Positions 61,401-64,000 of a DNA stretch of 64,000 bases are shown piece by piece. Below the pieces are notes generated by a model. That model had not been told where the DNA came from. It saw only the letters and a program-made list of their open reading frames with translations, and did no database searches. The position numbers were made by a program, and so were the translations under genes. The stretch comes from Streptomyces sp. SKN60 (GTDB lineage: Bacteria; Actinomycetota; Actinomycetes; Streptomycetales; Streptomycetaceae), in the NCBI RefSeq assembly GCF_026236535.1, contig NZ_JAHTMW010000001.1, forward strand, positions 62,001 to 126,000, written 5' to 3'. Every line of letters begins with the position of its first letter. The first letter of the stretch is position 1.

Positions 61401-61488
61401 GGTAGCGTGTCCGAGCGGCCGAAGGAGCTCGCCTCGAAAGCGAGTGTGGGGAAACTCACCGAGGGTTCAAATCCCTCCGCTACCGCCA
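61401..61488 (+). tRNA. tRNA-Ser (CGA)
   Basis: Acceptor GGTAGCG pairs with CGCTACC, anticodon arm CTCGC-CTCGAAA-GCGAG gives CGA, with a long variable arm and T-loop TTCAAAT. CCA is encoded directly after the discriminator (61486-61488). A TAAGCT hexamer 8 bp before it may be the -10. Confidence 0.97.
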
Positions 61489-61489
61489 G

Positions 61490-61533
61490 AAAACCTCCCC
61501 GAACTGCGGAAACGCGGTTCGGGGAGGTTTTTT
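61490..61533 (+). terminator. Terminator between tRNA-Ser and the WD40 gene
   Basis: Arms AAAACCTCCCCGAACTGCG and CGCGGTTCGGGGAGGTTTT (one G-T) with loop GAAA and a T-tract of seven. It serves the tRNA. Confidence 0.88.
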
Positions 61534-61552
61534 CATGCCTCCTCAGCCCTCC

Positions 61553-64000
61553 TCATTCCTCGCGGCAGGGCGGGTCGTAGGGCAATCCCGGGACGTACTG
61601 GGCCCATTGGGCCGGAGTGAGGACGTCGGTGCTCGCGCAGATCCAACGGGCCGCGGCCTGCGGGTCCGTGGACCAGACCCGTACGGGCAGGCCGGGGCCG
61701 CCCGAGGCGAGGGTACGCCCGTCGGGGGCGAAGGCGAGGGCGGTGACCCGGCCGACACCGCCGGACAGCGGGCGAGTGAGGGCCGTGGCGTTCGCCGGGT
61801 CGGCGAAGCGGACCGCGCCGTCGGCGTCCCCCACCGCGAGCACGCCGCCGCCCGGGCCGAAGGCCAGGGACTCCACGTCACCGCCGCCGGTGACGGAGCC
61901 ACGGGCGACCGGTCGCGCCGGATCGGCGAGGTCCCAGGTGGTGAGGGTGGCGCGGTCGGCCTTGGCGAGCGCCCGCCCGTCCGGGGAGAGCGCCAGGACC
62001 TGGGGGGCCGACCCGCCGGGGTCGATGCCCGGCACCCGGACGACCGGGGACGGCCCTGAGCCGCCCGTCCACAGCGAGAAGTCGCCGTCGTCGTGCCCGG
62101 CCCCGATCACACGCGCCCCAGAGCTGACGACCAGTGACTCGACATCGCCGTCACCGGTCTTCAACGGCCGGTCGGGCGCCGAGGCACCGGCCAAGTCCCA
62201 CACCGCCACCCCGTCCTTTCCCTGCACGACGGCGGTGCGCCCGTCCGGGCTGAGCGCGGGCGCCCCTCCGTCGTCGTCGACGGCGCGCTCGGCGAGCCGC
62301 CGGGGCCGGCCGGGATCGGTGACGTCCCAGCGCGACACGCGGTAGTCGTCGCTGTTCCACGAGCCTGCGGAGAGGGTGCGCCCGTCCGGCGCGAAGGCCA
62401 AGCCGGTCACCTTTTCCGTACCGGCGGAGAGGGTGCCGACGACCCGGGGGCGGCGGTCCGGACCGGCGAGGCTCCACAGGCGGACTGTGCCGTCGCCGCC
62501 GCCGGTGGCGAGGCGCCTCCCGTCCGGGGCGTAGGCGAGCGTCCGGGTGTCGTCCGCGGCAGCCGGCAGGCTCGCATCGGGGAACCGCCAGAGCATGACG
62601 GGACCGCTGTCCGTACCCGCGGTCAGGGTGCGCCCGTCCGGCGCGAACGCCAGTCCCCGGATCATCGCCGGCAACAGGGGCAGGGACGGCCGGCCCTTCG
62701 GGGCCTCCGGGTCCGTGAAGTTCCACAGGTGCACGGTCCGCTGGCCGTCGGCGACAGCCAGCGTCCGCCCGTCGGGGCTGAAGGCCAGGGACGTGACCTC
62801 GGGTCCGTTGCCCGGGAGGTAGTACCGCAGCCGCCGGGGGTGGGCGGGGTCCGCGAGGTCCCACACCCACACCTGGCCGCTGTCGGAGAGCGCGAAATAG
62901 CGTCCGTCCGGCCGGTAGGCCGTCCAGTGGTGATTGCCCCTCGCATTCGGCGGTACGAGCGCGGCGGGCGCGCGGTCCGGGTGAGCCAGGTCCCAGATCC
63001 GTACGGTGGAATCGCCGCTGGTCCCGGCGAGGGTGCGGCCGTCCGGGCCGAAGGCCCTGGGAGCGCCGTTCACAGGAATGGGCGAGCGGGGCAGCAGCAC
63101 AGGGCGCGCCGGGTCGGTCACGTTCCACGCGAGCATCCGGCCCTGGGGGCCGCTGCCGAAGAGGGTGCGGCCGTCGAGGCCGAAGGCGAGCGTGCCTCCG
63201 CCGCGGCCGGCGGCGCCGCGCGGCAGCTCGACGGGGACGGGCCGGGCAGGGTCGGTGACGTTCCACAGCTTGGCCGGGAAGAAGCGGGAAGTGGCAGTCA
63301 GGAGCCGACCGTCCGGACTGAAGCCGACCTCACCCCCGAGACCGGCTTCGAGCGGCTTCCCGAGCTCTCTGGGCGCCCGGGTCGGATCGGCAACGTCCCA
63401 CAGCCTGACCACACCCCCGACATCCACCGCGGCGAGCACCCGGCCGTCCGGGCGGAAGGCGGTGTCGAGCACCTGGCGCCGGAACCCGCCCAGCTGCCGC
63501 GGCAGCACCAGGCCGGCGTCCGCGTACAGGTTCATCGTCGTGGCCGGCCGCGGCGCCAGCCGGTGCGCCACCAGGTCGAGCCGGGCCGCGAGCGCCGGGT
63601 CCGCCGTGCGGAGGCCGTCGGCCTGGGTGGTGATGCGGGCGGCGAGGGCCGCGCGCTGCTCGGTCTCGGCCGTGCCCTGCTGGCGTACGGCGAGGAAGAC
63701 GGCCGTCCCGGCGACCAGCGCGAAGGCGACCAGGACCGCGACGAGCCGGCGCTGCTTCCGTGCGGAACGTCTCCGCAGCCGGACGGAGGCGTTCAGGAAG
63801 TCCCGCCGCAGCAGGTCGTCCTCGGCCGGGTCCGGCGGCTCGGGCGCCGCCGCCAGGGCCCGGTCGAGCGGCTTGCCCCGGTAGAGCGCGTCGGGCTCAC
63901 GGCCGGCGCCGTGCCAGGCGCGGGCGGCGGCGTCGAGGTCCTGGAGGAGCAGGTTGCGGGGCCGGTCGTCGTTGATCCAGCCGTGCAGGGTGGGCCAGGC
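61553..64000 (-). CDS. nSTAND-type protein with WD40 repeats (5' end outside window)
   Basis: The frame is open from the stop at 61553 to the right edge of the window, so the N-terminal part is missing. Reading toward the C-terminus: the end of an nSTAND-like region (WPTLHGWINDDRPRNLLLQDLDAAARAW, residue pattern as in Streptomyces NTPase-WD40 proteins), a membrane helix (LVAVLVAFALVAGTAVFLAV), then about 14 WD40 repeats with the LAF(S/A)PDGRTLA...VRLWD pattern. This is enough for two seven-bladed propellers. nSTAND-WD40 proteins are signal-transducing NTPases, several acting in defence or regulated cell death; the role here is inference. It is probably an accessory gene beside tRNA-Ser(CGA). 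Confidence 0.85.
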   Translation of the reverse strand, partial: AWPTLHGWINDDRPRNLLLQDLDAAARAWHGAGREPDALYRGKPLDRALAAAPEPPDPAEDDLLRRDFLNASVRLRRRSARKQRRLVAVLVAFALVAGTAVFLAVRQQGTAETEQRAALAARITTQADGLRTADPALAARLDLVAHRLAPRPATTMNLYADAGLVLPRQLGGFRRQVLDTAFRPDGRVLAAVDVGGVVRLWDVADPTRAPRELGKPLEAGLGGEVGFSPDGRLLTATSRFFPAKLWNVTDPARPVPVELPRGAAGRGGGTLAFGLDGRTLFGSGPQGRMLAWNVTDPARPVLLPRSPIPVNGAPRAFGPDGRTLAGTSGDSTVRIWDLAHPDRAPAALVPPNARGNHHWTAYRPDGRYFALSDSGQVWVWDLADPAHPRRLRYYLPGNGPEVTSLAFSPDGRTLAVADGQRTVHLWNFTDPEAPKGRPSLPLLPAMIRGLAFAPDGRTLTAGTDSGPVMLWRFPDASLPAAADDTRTLAYAPDGRRLATGGGDGTVRLWSLAGPDRRPRVVGTLSAGTEKVTGLAFAPDGRTLSAGSWNSDDYRVSRWDVTDPGRPRRLAERAVDDDGGAPALSPDGRTAVVQGKDGVAVWDLAGASAPDRPLKTGDGDVESLVVSSGARVIGAGHDDGDFSLWTGGSGPSPVVRVPGIDPGGSAPQVLALSPDGRALAKADRATLTTWDLADPARPVARGSVTGGGDVESLAFGPGGGVLAVGDADGAVRFADPANATALTRPLSGGVGRVTALAFAPDGRTLASGGPGLPVRVWSTDPQAAARWICASTDVLTPAQWAQYVPGLPYDPPCREE

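Overview
The window is chromosomal DNA of a Streptomyces. It is very GC-rich with strong third-position G/C bias, codes for a 68-residue BldC, carries an Lsr2 paralogue beside purS, and has the gene order bldC - hypothetical - vdh - DUF3073 - purM - purF - ... - purL/purQ/purS - lsr2-like - tRNA-Gly - ABC/two-component - purC - purD - dnaX - SRP RNA - tRNA-Ser known from the S. coelicolor chromosome (bldC SCO4091 down to dnaZX SCO4067). Most of the first 30 kb is therefore conserved core. All assignments come from reading the sequence; no database search was run.

Layout. 0-4 kb: 3' part of an HrpA-type RNA helicase and tRNA-Asp. 4.5-8 kb: bldC, a conserved hypothetical, valine/leucine dehydrogenase and a DUF3073 protein. 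8-27.5 kb: six separated loci together encode much of de novo purine synthesis (purM, purF, the overlapping purS-purQ-purL operon, purC, purD). Between them lie a META-domain lipoprotein, an SCP/mycothiol-type protein, an NTF2-like protein, an Lsr2 paralogue, three tRNA-Gly genes (one with a strikingly non-canonical elbow), an ABC exporter coupled to a two-component system, a dimethylformamidase-like protein and a membrane protein that looks like an M48 peptidase with its zinc site lost. 27.5-30 kb: dnaX, the 4.5S SRP RNA and tRNA-Ser(GGA).

30-32.6 kb is accessory DNA: a 2.6-kb insertion in tRNA-Ser(GGA), bounded by a 54-bp direct repeat of the tRNA 3' part, with repeated GGTCTCA motifs near both ends. 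It carries an ATPase-DUF234 nuclease-like gene and a membrane-anchored protein but no integrase. 32.7-47.9 kb holds secreted proteins, an acetyltransferase, a MacB/FtsX-type ABC system translationally coupled to a secreted protein, an MFS pump divergent from an ArsR-type regulator across five 13-bp repeats, two enzyme genes, a winged-helix/ATP-grasp pair, YciI, and a TerD protein fused to a PD-(D/E)XK nuclease-like domain.

48-51.2 kb is a reactive-sulfur island: rhodanese, a two-cysteine CsoR-family repressor, a TauE/SafE exporter and a metallo-beta-lactamase/rhodanese protein. Three near-identical TACCCC-n-GGGGTA palindromes lie in its promoters and define a small regulon. 51.3-61.5 kb returns to core genes (TetR regulator, hydrolases, prolyl aminopeptidase, HhH-GPD protein, secreted M28 peptidase, HerA-like ATPase, LytR_C protein, upp, tadA and its partner, tRNA-Ser(CGA)). 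The window ends inside an nSTAND-like, membrane-spanning protein whose visible part carries about 14 WD40 blades. A recurring trait is short in-frame tandem repeats near protein ends or linkers.
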